Positions 7,474 to 15,564 of a stretch of 32,065 nucleotides of DNA are shown piece by piece. The notes below the pieces were generated by a model that was not told the origin of the DNA, searched no databases, and saw only the letters and a list, made by a program, of their open reading frames with translations. Location of the stretch: the NCBI GenBank assembly GCA_017419715.1, contig JAFOKO010000152.1:1-32065 (forward strand), in the 5' to 3' direction. Made by a program: the position numbers and the translations under genes. The DNA comes from Oscillospiraceae bacterium (lineage in GTDB: Bacteria; Bacillota; Clostridia; Oscillospirales; Oscillospiraceae). Numbering within the stretch: position 1 is the first letter of the stretch; each line of letters starts with the position of its first letter.

Positions 7474-8166
7474 ATGAGCGAGCTTTCACTGATGGTGACC
7501 ATCACAAACAAGGTCAACGCCGAAAAATTCCAGAAGATCTACAATGAATTGGATGCCAGCGTAAGCTTTTTGAGCTTTGGACGCGGGACGGCGACCTCCC
7601 GGGTGCTCAACATTCTGGGCTTGGAACGGGCTGAAAAGGCGATCATGCATACCGTTATAAAAAACAGCCTCTTTCCCAGGCTCCGGCGGGAGCTGGAGCG
7701 GCGTTTTGTGATCGATGTGCCGGGAACGGGGATCGTCTTTTTGGTTCCGCTCAGCGCTGTGGGCGGAAAACGGCAGCTGGAGCTGCTGCTGGGCAATCAG
7801 GAATATATCATGGGGGAGGAAACGAGCTTGAAACAGACGGAGCAGGAATTGATCGTGGTTATTTCCAATCAAGGCTATTCTGAGATGATTATGAATGCGG
7901 CCCGTTCCGCCAAGGCGGGCGGCGGCACTGTGATCCACGCCAAGGGCACCGGCAAAAAAGGCTCGGAGAAATTCTTCGGCTTTGCGCTGGCGGAAGAAAA
8001 GGAAATGCACTACATCGTGGTTTCCACGGAGAACCGGGACGCGGTGATGCGGGCAATCATGGACCAAAGCGGGATCCGCTCCAAGGCCCAGGCCATCTGC
8101 TTTTCCCTCCCGGTTACAGATGTGGCCGGGATGCGCCTGACGCCGTTGACGGTGGAGGAAGCGTAG
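7474..8166 (+). CDS. tandem PII-like (GlnB-fold) signalling protein
   Basis: A 230-residue cytosolic protein made of two PII-like units, about 4-100 and 122-220. Each unit has a first beta strand (LSLMVTITN / QELIVVISN), a Gly-rich T-loop-like region (FGRGTATS / AKGTGKKGSE) and a closing strand. PII proteins bind ATP, ADP, cAMP or 2-oxoglutarate and dock onto transporters. The uridylylated Tyr of classical GlnB is not apparent, so this is a PII-like rather than a nitrogen-regulatory GlnB protein. It starts at ATG 7474 behind AAAGGAGGGG and is the last gene of the DUF1538 operon, closed by a strong terminator. The proposed role, gating the DUF1538 protein in response to nucleotide or metabolite levels, is inferred from operon pairing. 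Confidence 0.88.
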   Translation: MSELSLMVTITNKVNAEKFQKIYNELDASVSFLSFGRGTATSRVLNILGLERAEKAIMHTVIKNSLFPRLRRELERRFVIDVPGTGIVFLVPLSAVGGKRQLELLLGNQEYIMGEETSLKQTEQELIVVISNQGYSEMIMNAARSAKAGGGTVIHAKGTGKKGSEKFFGFALAEEKEMHYIVVSTENRDAVMRAIMDQSGIRSKAQAICFSLPVTDVAGMRLTPLTVEEA

Positions 8167-8209
8167 ACAACGGCAAAAAGCTTGCGCACGCGGGGACGCC
8201 GCATATCAC

Positions 8210-8243
8210 AAAACAGACCGTGCCGGGCGGCACGGTCTGTTTT
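8210..8243 (+). terminator. strong intrinsic terminator
   Basis: A perfect 15-bp stem, AAAACAGACCGTGCC (8210-8224) with GGCACGGTCTGTTTT (8229-8243), closes on a GGGC tetraloop and ends in TTTTGT. It ends the DUF1538/PII operon and, being symmetrical, may also serve the convergent gene at 8275. Confidence 0.93.
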
Positions 8244-8274
8244 GTCGGCGGGGCGGATCGGAACGCGGGCAGCC

Positions 8275-8937
8275 TCAATCGGGCATGGGATCGCTCAGGA
8301 TTGCTTTCAGCTCTTCCAGATCCCCCAGATCCTCCGGATTTTCCAGGTCCTCCATCTCCAGTTCTTCCTCGGCCTGATTCTGGCTTCTGAGGAAGGCCTG
8401 GAGGTAGCGGATCAACAGCCGTTCTTCCTTACGGGGCAGATCGTGCTGATCCAGGCCAATGCTGCCGTTGGTGTGCAACAGCTCCAGGAAGGTTTTCTGG
8501 TGGATGCTGTAGAGCAGGAAGAAGACACCGGCGAAAAGGATACAGATCACCGCATCCAAAGTGGGATTCCAAGCGCTGTCTGCAGCGAAATGGGTCAAGC
8601 TGTCCATCAGCAGCAGGGCCGGCCCCAGCAGCAGAAAGAAAAAGGCCAGCGACAGCAGAAACTGGTTGCGTTGCGTGAGGTATTTGATGTCTTTGAATTC
8701 TTCCAAATCCAGGCGGAAATCGATTTGCCTGGTCTGATAGTCGTGCCGGTCGCGGCTTACGGTGCATTTACCCTTGCAGTAGACGGCCCGATCTGAGAGC
8801 ACAGCAAAGCACTTCTTGCGGATCCCCTTTTCCAGGAAGGATCGAAGCTGCCGACTGCCGACGGCACAAAGCATTTTTTCATCCGGTTCCAGGAAGATTT
8901 CTCCCTGGACCTGTTCTTCATTGATGAATTGCGGCAT
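8275..8937 (-). CDS. hypothetical membrane protein, possible bacterial PH-like domain
   Basis: A 220-residue protein I do not recognise. Residues 14-85 ([43 protein letters not shown]) have the strand pattern of bacterial PH-like domains, which often end in such a helix. Two membrane segments follow (about 92-111 and 128-146), then a soluble tail ending in a strongly acidic stretch (about 188-215, many Glu/Asp). ATG 8937 has AGGAGG six bases upstream. It is monocistronic, with its own consensus promoter divergent from mnmG. The PH-like assignment is tentative. Confidence 0.75.
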   Translation of the reverse strand: MPQFINEEQVQGEIFLEPDEKMLCAVGSRQLRSFLEKGIRKKCFAVLSDRAVYCKGKCTVSRDRHDYQTRQIDFRLDLEEFKDIKYLTQRNQFLLSLAFFFLLLGPALLLMDSLTHFAADSAWNPTLDAVICILFAGVFFLLYSIHQKTFLELLHTNGSIGLDQHDLPRKEERLLIRYLQAFLRSQNQAEEELEMEDLENPEDLGDLEELKAILSDPMPD

Positions 8938-8972
8938 GGTATGCCTCCTGTTTCCGGTTTGGTTCGCCCCAT

Positions 8973-9001
8973 ATACTATCATGTTTTTTTCGGAATGTCA
9001 A
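8973..9001 (-). promoter_or_regulatory. sigma-A promoter of the gene at 8275-8937
   Basis: On the minus strand TTGACA (9001-8996) and TAGTAT (8978-8973) are spaced by 17 bp. Confidence 0.8.
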
Positions 9002-9019
9002 CGAAACGGAAAGAAATTG

Positions 9020-9048
9020 TTGCCAATCTCTCAATCATTCGGTATAAT
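9020..9048 (+). promoter_or_regulatory. sigma-A promoter of mnmG
   Basis: TTGCCA (9020-9025), a 17-bp spacer and TATAAT (9043-9048), giving a leader of about 28 nt. It is divergent from the promoter at 8973-9001. Confidence 0.82.
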
Positions 9049-9081
9049 AACAGAAAAGATCGATGGGACGAGGTAGAAACA

Positions 9082-10956
9082 ATGGGTTTTTTTGCCGGAA
9101 AATATGATGTGATCGTCATTGGCGCGGGGCACGCCGGGATCGAGGCGGGCCTGGCCGCGGCGCGGCTGGGCAGAAGGACGCTGGTCCTTACCATCAACCT
9201 GGACGCCGTGGGCAATATGCCCTGCAACCCCGCCATCGGCGGCACGGGCAAGGGCCATCTGGTCCGGGAACTGGACGCCCTGGGCGGACAGATGGGCATT
9301 GCGGCGGATCACTGCTGCATCCAGTATCGGATGCTGAACCTGGGCAAGGGCCCGGCCGTTCACTCCCTCCGCGCCCAGGCGGACCGCCGCCGCTACCAGG
9401 AATATATGAAGCATGTCCTGGAGACCCAGGAGGATCTGGAGCTCAAGCAGGCGGAGGTCGTCTCCGTGGAGACGGCGCAAGGCGCCGTCCGAGGCGTCGT
9501 CACCCGCCTGGGGGCCTTCTACGAGGCCAAGGCCGTGATCCTGGCCACCGGTACCTTCCTGGACAGCCATATCATCATCGGCGAGACGACGATCTCTTCC
9601 GGCCCGGACGGGATGCACGCGGCCGTCGGCCTTTCCGACTGCCTGCGCGGCCTGGGCCTGTCCCTGCGCCGCTTCAAAACCGGCACCCCGCCCCGCATCA
9701 ACGCCAGAAGCGTGGACTTCTCCCAAATGGAGCTCCAGCCGGGAGACGAGAGGATCGAGCCGTTTTCGTTTGAAACGGCGCTTGCGCCGGAAAACAAGGC
9801 CGTCTGTTATCTGACCTATACCAACGAAAAGACCCACGAGATTATTCGCAACAATCTGTCCCGCAGCCCGATCTATGACGGCTCCATCACGGGCGTCGGG
9901 CCGCGCTACTGCCCCTCCATCGAAACGAAGATCGTCCGCTTTGCGGACAAGCCCCGGCACCAGCTCTTCGTGGAGCCCACGGGTCTGAACACCGAGGAGC
10001 TGTACTTGCAGGGCTTTTCTTCCTCTCTGCCCGAGGATGTGCAGCTCGAAATGCTCCATTCCGTCCCTGGCCTGGAGCGGGCCGAGATCATGCGTCCGGC
10101 CTACGCCATCGAGTACGACTGCGTGGACCCCACGGAGCTGCTGCCCACTCTGGAATGCAAGAAGGTCTCCGGCCTCTACGGGGCGGGCCAGTTCAACGGC
10201 TCCTCCGGCTATGAGGAGGCCGCCGTTCAGGGCTTCGTGGCGGGGGTGAACGCCGCGCTGAAGCTGAACGGGGCGGAGCCGCTGATTCTCAAGCGCTCCG
10301 ACGGCTATATCGGCGCGCTGATCGACGATCTGGTGACCAAGGGCACCGAGGAGCCCTACCGGATCATGACTTCCCGAAGCGAGTACCGCCTCCTCCACCG
10401 CCAGGACAACGCCGACCAGCGCCTGTCCGCCATCGGCCACCGGATCGGTCTGATCTCTGATGAACGCATGGCTGCCGTGGAGGAAAAATACGCGGCTGTG
10501 GCGCGGGAGATCAAGCGCTTGGAGCACAGCGGCGTCGCGGCCTCTGAGGCGCTGAACGACTTCCTCGCGGCGCACTGCTCTTCCCCGGTGGATTGCTCGG
10601 CCCGCCTGGCCGACCTGGTACGCCGCCCGGAGCTGGGCTATGAAGCGATTGCACCCTTTGACCCGGAGCGCCCGCCCCTGCCTGCCGCCGTCACAGAGCA
10701 GGTGGAGATTCAGATCAAATACGCGGGCTATATCGCCCGGCAGGAGCAGCAGGTCGAGGCCTTCCGCAAGGCGGAAGCCCGCCGCCTGCCCCCAGACATC
10801 GACTACGACGCCATCTCGGCGCTGAAAGTCGAGGCGCGGGAGAAGCTGAACAAGATCCGCCCGATCTCTGTTGGGCAGGCGTCGAGAATCTCCGGCGTCA
10901 GCCCCGCCGACGTGGCGGTGCTACTGGTGTATTTGGAGCAGCACAAGCCCCGGTAG
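9082..10956 (+). CDS. mnmG: tRNA uridine-5-carboxymethylaminomethyl synthesis enzyme MnmG
   Basis: FAD-dependent subunit that, with the GTPase MnmE, builds (carboxymethyl)aminomethyl groups on the wobble uridine of several tRNAs. The 624-residue length is normal. The N-terminal FAD site reads GAGHAG (14-19); the signature [17 protein letters not shown] starts at C48; later landmarks include [46 protein letters not shown] and GYEEAAVQG, and the C-terminal MnmE/tRNA-binding helical domain closes the protein. ATG 9082 follows ACGAGG and sits just behind the promoter; the long upstream extension in frame includes the promoter and is not used. The usual partners mnmE and rsmG are not adjacent, so the classical cluster is split here. 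Palindromic repeats begin directly at the stop codon. Confidence 0.97.
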   Translation: MGFFAGKYDVIVIGAGHAGIEAGLAAARLGRRTLVLTINLDAVGNMPCNPAIGGTGKGHLVRELDALGGQMGIAADHCCIQYRMLNLGKGPAVHSLRAQADRRRYQEYMKHVLETQEDLELKQAEVVSVETAQGAVRGVVTRLGAFYEAKAVILATGTFLDSHIIIGETTISSGPDGMHAAVGLSDCLRGLGLSLRRFKTGTPPRINARSVDFSQMELQPGDERIEPFSFETALAPENKAVCYLTYTNEKTHEIIRNNLSRSPIYDGSITGVGPRYCPSIETKIVRFADKPRHQLFVEPTGLNTEELYLQGFSSSLPEDVQLEMLHSVPGLERAEIMRPAYAIEYDCVDPTELLPTLECKKVSGLYGAGQFNGSSGYEEAAVQGFVAGVNAALKLNGAEPLILKRSDGYIGALIDDLVTKGTEEPYRIMTSRSEYRLLHRQDNADQRLSAIGHRIGLISDERMAAVEEKYAAVAREIKRLEHSGVAASEALNDFLAAHCSSPVDCSARLADLVRRPELGYEAIAPFDPERPPLPAAVTEQVEIQIKYAGYIARQEQQVEAFRKAEARRLPPDIDYDAISALKVEAREKLNKIRPISVGQASRISGVSPADVAVLLVYLEQHKPR

Positions 10957-11026
10957 GGGCGGCCATTGGCCGCCCGCAAGCCGCACCGGGCTTTTAGGGT
11001 TCGGTAGAGGCGCACAGTGTGCGCCT
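10951..11026. repeat. two tandem palindromic repeat units after mnmG
   Basis: Each unit starts with CGGTAG. Unit 1 has GGGCGGCCA (10957-10965) and TGGCCGCCC (10967-10975); unit 2 has AGGCGCACA (11008-11016) and TGTGCGCCT (11018-11026). The frame of the unit is kept while the arms differ together, so base pairing is conserved rather than sequence. Between them AAGCC and GGCTTTT can pair, which might end transcription weakly. Related units occur at 17447-17521. Confidence 0.75.
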
Positions 11027-11075
11027 GCGTCTATCCGCCGGAGTGGCAGTTTTACCGATGGGAGTGATAGAACGA

Positions 11076-11768
11076 ATGATAAAATCCAGCGAGAGAAAGA
11101 GAAAACGGTTTTTACACATTCTTGCTGTGTTCGGAATTCTTGTGTTCTATCTGCTTGTAACGGGTCTTGCGATTTTTCTGATTTCGAAAAACGGGCCTTA
11201 TCTCAGCGTATCCGAATCTGCCCAATTTCCCGGCACCTTTCTATTGCAGAACCTTGCCGTTTCTGCTGCGCCGATTCTGCTCCTGGCGGCTTGCGCGGTC
11301 TGCATGAAAAATGACTTTGCCGATTTTCTGTACCTTCGCATTCGGGGCAAAACGCAGATCCTTGGGACGGTCGGGCTTGCCGCGATCCTTTCGGGCATGA
11401 CCGTACTGGGATTTGTTGTGAATCAGAGCTGGGCGACGGCCCTTTTGGGCCTCCATTTCTATCTGGCCGTTGTGGCATTTCCGGAAGAATTGATCTGGCG
11501 GGGCGTTTGTGCCCATCTGCTCCGGGAGGAAAGCAGGACACTCCGATTTCTTGTTCCAAATATCTGCTTTGCATGGAGTCATATTTTCAACTTGGGTTTT
11601 CCGGAATTACGAACAGAGCTGCTTCCCACATTCTTGATTGTGACTGTGCCGACGTTCACAGCCATCGGCTGTATGTTCCAATATCTGAAGGAAAAAACAG
11701 GAACGCTCTGGATTCCGGTCCTGCTCCATGCCATCATTGACTATCGTTTTGTTTTCCAAACCTTGTGA
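11076..11768 (+). CDS. CPBP-family intramembrane protease-like protein
   Basis: A 230-residue membrane protein with the three CPBP (Rce1/Abi) motifs: E137-E138-x3-R142 (PEELIWRG), H169 (CFAWSHIFN) and H218 with D222 (LLHAIIDY). Members are glutamate intramembrane proteases; in bacteria they act in peptide maturation, immunity to bacteriocins or stress, mostly undetermined. Membrane segments lie at about 13-35, 58-76, 98-115, 124-136 and beyond. ATG 11076 is preferred (GGGAG 11 bases before); GTG 11019 and ATG 11058 are in frame. Its base composition is visibly more AT-rich than mnmG and the nucleoside phosphorylase on either side, suggesting later insertion into this row. No bacteriocin-like peptide is adjacent. 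Confidence 0.85.
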   Translation: MIKSSERKRKRFLHILAVFGILVFYLLVTGLAIFLISKNGPYLSVSESAQFPGTFLLQNLAVSAAPILLLAACAVCMKNDFADFLYLRIRGKTQILGTVGLAAILSGMTVLGFVVNQSWATALLGLHFYLAVVAFPEELIWRGVCAHLLREESRTLRFLVPNICFAWSHIFNLGFPELRTELLPTFLIVTVPTFTAIGCMFQYLKEKTGTLWIPVLLHAIIDYRFVFQTL

Positions 11769-11784
11769 AAAAGGAGAATGTCTT

Positions 11785-12681
11785 ATGATCCCCTTTGAAC
11801 GTTACGAACAAAGCGCGGCCTATCTCCGCGAGAAGATCGGAGCCTTTCAGCCCGACGTTCTGCTGATCCTGGGCTCCGGGCTGGGGCAGTTCGGGGACCG
11901 AGTGGAAGATCCGATCATCGTCTCATACCAAGATATCCCCCACTTCCGCCACTCCACCGCCCCCGGCCACAAGGGCCGCTTCGTCTTCGGAACCATTGCG
12001 GACAAGCGGGTGGCGGTGATGCAGGGCCGCGTCCATCTCTACGAGGGCTATACCCCCGAGGAGGCGGTCTACGGCGTCCGGGTCATGAAGCTCCTGGGGG
12101 TGAAGACCCTGATCGTCACCAACGCAGCCGGGGCCATCAACGCCGCCTGGAATCCGGGGGAGTTCGCCTTGATCAGCGACCATATTTTGCTCTTTGACGC
12201 CACCCCGCTCACCGGCCCCAACGAGGAGCGCTTCGGCGTCCGCTTCCCGGATATGTCTACGGCTTATACCCCCGCCCTGCGGGAGCTGGCCCGGACGGCA
12301 GCCCGGGAGACCGGCGTCCATCTGAACGAGGGCGTCTATATGTACTTCCCCGGCCCCCAGTACGAGACCCCGGCGGAGATCCGGGCCGCCCGAGCCCTGG
12401 GGGCGGATCTGGCCGGCATGAGCACCGTCCCGGAGGTCATCGCCGCCCGGCACTGCGGCATGGAGATTCTGGGCTTCTCTCTGGCCACGAATATGGCCGC
12501 CGGCATTCTGGATCAGCCTCTCACCGAGGAAGAAGTCCTGGAAACCGGCGAGGCGTGCAAGGATTCGTTCTCCAAGCTGATGCTCCGCATTTTAGAAACG
12601 CTGTGGCGGTATACAGCAAGGTGTACCTCAAAGCAAGAAAAAGGGAGCAGAACCCATGAAGGCAAAAATGCGTCAGATTGA
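11785..12681 (+). CDS. purine-nucleoside phosphorylase (with C-terminal extension)
   Basis: Trimeric-type purine nucleoside phosphorylase: nucleoside + phosphate to base + pentose-1-phosphate, in purine salvage. Motifs in order: phosphate loop GSGLGQF (30-36), STAPGHKGRF (57-66), GRVHLYEGY (81-89), TNAAGAIN (112-119), MYFPGPQYETPAE (186-198, with E194), GADLAGMSTVPEV and FSLATNMAAG (N236). ATG 11785 follows AAAGGAG. The 298 residues exceed the usual 270-275. The surplus, about residues 274-298, reads through the ribosome binding site and first 26 bases of the next gene, so the native end may have been replaced when the downstream gene arrived. The symbol could be punA, pupG or deoD by naming system, so none is given. 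Confidence 0.93.
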   Translation: MIPFERYEQSAAYLREKIGAFQPDVLLILGSGLGQFGDRVEDPIIVSYQDIPHFRHSTAPGHKGRFVFGTIADKRVAVMQGRVHLYEGYTPEEAVYGVRVMKLLGVKTLIVTNAAGAINAAWNPGEFALISDHILLFDATPLTGPNEERFGVRFPDMSTAYTPALRELARTAARETGVHLNEGVYMYFPGPQYETPAEIRAARALGADLAGMSTVPEVIAARHCGMEILGFSLATNMAAGILDQPLTEEEVLETGEACKDSFSKLMLRILETLWRYTARCTSKQEKGSRTHEGKNASD

Positions 12682-13318
12682 TTTTGAAGCCAACGCCCAA
12701 AAGACACAAGAAATACGGAGGTTCATGGAAAAAGACTACCGCAGATCTGTTTGTACTTTTGTGCTGCTGGGGATTGTCCTGCCACTGGTGATCAGCAGCC
12801 TCATCCCCGAGGTGCTGCCGCAATTGATTGGCAGATGCGTGATTTACGATATTGTCCTATTGCATTTTTTGAGGCAAGATCGAAGGTTGGTAAAGCTTTC
12901 TCGCCTGGATTGGGATGTGTATGCCGAATGGATGGAGCTGAAATTCACGAGAAATCGAGATCCTGCGGATTTGCAGCGGGCGCTTGATTTGTGGGCGAGC
13001 TACCGGGAACAGTATCGGGAAAAACACGAAGAGCTTGTCACCATGCTCCGTGATTCGTTGAAGAAAAAGGCAGATCGGGAAGTCACGGTTGCCATGATGG
13101 CCGGTCTGGTTTTTCTTGCCGGAAAGAAGGAAGACCGGGATTTGCTGCTTCGTGCCAAGTATCGTCACGGACCGGCGGGTCATTTGATCCCGGATTGTTG
13201 GATTCAAACCCTTGCGCTGCACGAACCGGACTTTCAGACGGAACACGAACGCAAGGCCGGGGAGTTCCGTGTTTATTGGGACAGCAGATACAAGGAGATA
13301 GAGAAACAGAAAAAATAA
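12656..13318 (+). CDS. hypothetical protein with N-terminal membrane hairpin
   Basis: A 220-residue protein I do not recognise. After a charged start, two hydrophobic stretches (about 32-50 and 54-72) could form a membrane hairpin; the remainder is soluble, helical and strongly charged (many Arg, Glu and Lys), including DPADLQRALDLWASYREQYR (102-121), which looks like a TPR-like helix pair. ATG 12656 has GGGAG at good spacing. It overlaps the end of the phosphorylase gene by 26 bases and is more AT-rich than its neighbours, so it may be a later arrival. Confidence 0.7.
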   Translation: MKAKMRQIDFEANAQKTQEIRRFMEKDYRRSVCTFVLLGIVLPLVISSLIPEVLPQLIGRCVIYDIVLLHFLRQDRRLVKLSRLDWDVYAEWMELKFTRNRDPADLQRALDLWASYREQYREKHEELVTMLRDSLKKKADREVTVAMMAGLVFLAGKKEDRDLLLRAKYRHGPAGHLIPDCWIQTLALHEPDFQTEHERKAGEFRVYWDSRYKEIEKQKK

Positions 13319-13396
13319 GAAATCAATATCGTGATGCCGGAAGCTGCCGGGGCGTGGTAGCCCGCGGCGATCCGGCATGAAGAGAGGAATCTGATT

Positions 13397-13738
13397 ATGA
13401 TCAAACGCAGACAGGAAATGACCGTCGAGCCGCGCTTCGAGGTCAAGGGCGGCAAGGGCGGCTACGACTCCACCCATATTTTCACCGCCGCCGAATGCGA
13501 CAAGACCACGCTCTTTGCCGTGAACACCCTGCCTCCCGGCAGCTCCATCGGCGTCCACCCGCATACCACGGAGGGCGAGGCGTATATAATTCTGCAGGGG
13601 CAGGCCACCGTCACGGAGGACGGCCAGGACTACCTTTTGGGCCCCGGCGACGCGGAATACTGCACCGGCGGCCACACCCACGGCATTGCCAACGACAGCG
13701 ACGAGCCGCTGGCATTTCTGGCAATTATTATCAAATAA
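13397..13738 (+). CDS. small single-domain cupin protein
   Basis: A 113-residue cupin. Motif 1 is G52-V-H54-P-H56-x4-E61-x6-G68 (matches G-x5-HxH-x3,4-E-x6-G in its metal ligands), and motif 2 contains PGDAEYCTGGHTHGIAN with H93/H95 as the further ligand. A mononuclear metal site is therefore intact. Such stand-alone cupins can be isomerases, dioxygenases or ligand sensors, and the sequence does not decide. ATG 13397 follows GAGAGGA. The radical SAM gene starts 24 bp downstream, so the two are likely co-expressed. Confidence 0.88.
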   Translation: MIKRRQEMTVEPRFEVKGGKGGYDSTHIFTAAECDKTTLFAVNTLPPGSSIGVHPHTTEGEAYIILQGQATVTEDGQDYLLGPGDAEYCTGGHTHGIANDSDEPLAFLAIIIK

Positions 13739-13762
13739 GGCGATCGGCAACAGGAGAACGGA

Positions 13763-14620
13763 ATGCGGTTTCGGAAGGTTTATTTAGAAATCACCAATGT
13801 TTGCAACCGGAGCTGTGCCTTCTGCCCCGGAACGAAACGAGCCCCCGGCTTTCTGCCGGAGGCGGAGTTCGTGCGCCTGCTGGACAAGCTGCGCCCCTGG
13901 ACGGACTACCTCTACTTCCACCTGATGGGCGAGCCGCTGCTCCACCCCGACTTAGGCCGCTTTCTTGGGCTGGCAGGAGAACGGGGCTTCCGGGTCATCC
14001 TCACCACCAACGGCACCCTGCTGGATCGCGTCGGCTCCGCCCTGCTTGCGTCGCCCGCGCTGCACAAGGTCAATCTGTCCCTGCACTCCTTTGAGGCCAA
14101 CGAGGGAACAGCACTGGAAGATTATGTCAACCTCTGCGCAAGCTTCGGCAGGGAAGTTGCGGCGCGCGGCGTGCTGGTGAATTTCCGGCTCTGGAACGGC
14201 GACAGCGCCACGCGCACGGGCTGGAACGCGGAGAACGCCCGGATCCTCGAACTGCTTGCGAAAAGATTCCCCCGCCCCTGGAGCCCCAGCCGGACGGGAG
14301 AGCGCCTGGCGGAGCGGGTTTACCTCGACCGGGCCGAGATCTTCGACTGGCCGGACGGGGCGGCAGAGGCCGAAAATGCCCACCATTCCTGCTACGGCCT
14401 GCGCGACCAGCTCGGCGTGCTCTGCGATGGGACGGTCGTGCCCTGCTGTCTGGATCACGACGGCGAACTGGCCCTGGGCAATTTGTTTGCTGAGGAATTG
14501 TCCGACATTCTTGACAGCCCCCGCGCCCGCTCCATCCTGGAGGGCTTTCGCCGGGGCGAAGCGGCAGAGGCGTTATGTCAACGATGCGGCTACGCGAACC
14601 GCTTCCGTAAACAAAGTTGA
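13763..14620 (+). CDS. radical SAM protein with SPASM-like C-terminal domain
   Basis: A 285-residue radical SAM enzyme. The SAM-cleaving [4Fe-4S] cluster is bound by C14-x3-C18-x2-C21 (CNRSCAFC), followed by the GEPLLHPD region (56-63) and LTTNGTLL (80-87). A C-terminal Cys set (C210, C221, C228, C229, C272, C275) gives a SPASM-type auxiliary cluster domain: CYGLRD, GVLCDGTVVPCC and CQRCGY. SPASM enzymes often modify peptides or act as anaerobic maturases, but no precursor peptide is visible next to it. ATG 13763 follows GGAG. The adjacent cupin is the only obvious partner. Confidence 0.9.
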   Translation: MRFRKVYLEITNVCNRSCAFCPGTKRAPGFLPEAEFVRLLDKLRPWTDYLYFHLMGEPLLHPDLGRFLGLAGERGFRVILTTNGTLLDRVGSALLASPALHKVNLSLHSFEANEGTALEDYVNLCASFGREVAARGVLVNFRLWNGDSATRTGWNAENARILELLAKRFPRPWSPSRTGERLAERVYLDRAEIFDWPDGAAEAENAHHSCYGLRDQLGVLCDGTVVPCCLDHDGELALGNLFAEELSDILDSPRARSILEGFRRGEAAEALCQRCGYANRFRKQS

Positions 14621-14640
14621 AAACTGAAAGAGGTATTTGT

Positions 14641-15546
14641 ATGAACGATCGAATGAATTCCGCGCTCAGGCGTATGCAGGCCCTGCACCGGGACGGCTGT
14701 GTGATTACGACCGAAGCTATGGTCCGGCGGCTGCTGCCCAAGCGGCATCCCAACGCCCACAAGGGGGACTTTGGCCGGGTGCTGATTGTGGCGGGCGCTG
14801 TGGGCTACACCGGGGCCCCCGTGCTGGCGGCCAACGCCGCGCTGCGGAGCGGGGCCGGATTGATCTTTACCGGTGTGCCGGAGGCAGTCTATCCCATTGT
14901 GGCCCAGAAGCTGGACGAGCCCATGGTCTTCCCGCTGGTCTGCGACGACGCCGGACGCCTGGACACCCGGGCCATCCCGGAGCTCCTGCGCCGTCTGGGG
15001 CAATGCGACGCCTGCCTGGTGGGGCCGGGCCTGGGCCGGAGCCCCGCGATCCTGGACATCGTGAAAGCCGTGCTGACCCACGCCGCCTGCCCTGTGATCC
15101 TGGACGCCGACGGCATAAACTGCCTGGAGGGGCATATAGATACTCTGGGACAGGCGTCCTGCCCTGTGATCCTGACGCCCCACGACGGAGAATTCCAGCG
15201 GCTGGGCGGCGACGCAAGTCCGGCCCAGCGCTATGAGAGCGCCAAGGCGCTGGCGAGAGCCTGGGGCGTTACCGTTCTGCTCAAGGGCCACAGGACGCTG
15301 ATCGTGAGTCCGGAGAAGAGCTATCTGAACACCACCGGAAATCCGGGCATGGCCACCGGGGGCAGCGGGGATGTGCTGGCGGGGATCCTGCTGGCCCTGC
15401 TGGGCCAGGGCGCCGCGCCCACGGAAGCCGCCGCCGCGGCGGCCTGGATCCACGGCGCCGTGGGCGACTACTGCGCCGAAACCTGGGGCGAACGCGGCAT
15501 GACGCCGACGGATATGATCGCAAATCTGCATGTTGTTTTACAATGA
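14641..15546 (+). CDS. nnrD: ADP/ATP-dependent (S)-NAD(P)H-hydrate dehydratase
   Basis: Repairs damaged NAD(P)H hydrates using ADP or ATP. The protein (301 residues) contains the YjeF C-terminal ribokinase-like domain only: HKGDFGRVLIVAGAVGYTGA (40-59), a GPGLGRS glycine loop, ILDADG(I)N, LTPHDGEF and the signature GNPGMATGGSGDVLAG with catalytic D244. The epimerase (NnrE) half found in fused forms is absent. ATG 14641 (GAGG at 8 bp) is preferred over an in-frame ATG at 14617. It precedes a lipoprotein gene and alr, an order well known in Firmicutes, where acpS often stands first; acpS is not visible here. Confidence 0.93.
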   Translation: MNDRMNSALRRMQALHRDGCVITTEAMVRRLLPKRHPNAHKGDFGRVLIVAGAVGYTGAPVLAANAALRSGAGLIFTGVPEAVYPIVAQKLDEPMVFPLVCDDAGRLDTRAIPELLRRLGQCDACLVGPGLGRSPAILDIVKAVLTHAACPVILDADGINCLEGHIDTLGQASCPVILTPHDGEFQRLGGDASPAQRYESAKALARAWGVTVLLKGHRTLIVSPEKSYLNTTGNPGMATGGSGDVLAGILLALLGQGAAPTEAAAAAAWIHGAVGDYCAETWGERGMTPTDMIANLHVVLQ

Positions 15547-15564
15547 CCAGAAGGAGGGAACCCT

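Noticed and set aside
9031-10575. A 514-residue frame antisense to mnmG
   Set aside because: It mirrors the codon bias of mnmG, whose product is certain; low-complexity Ala/Gly/His composition is typical of an antisense shadow.
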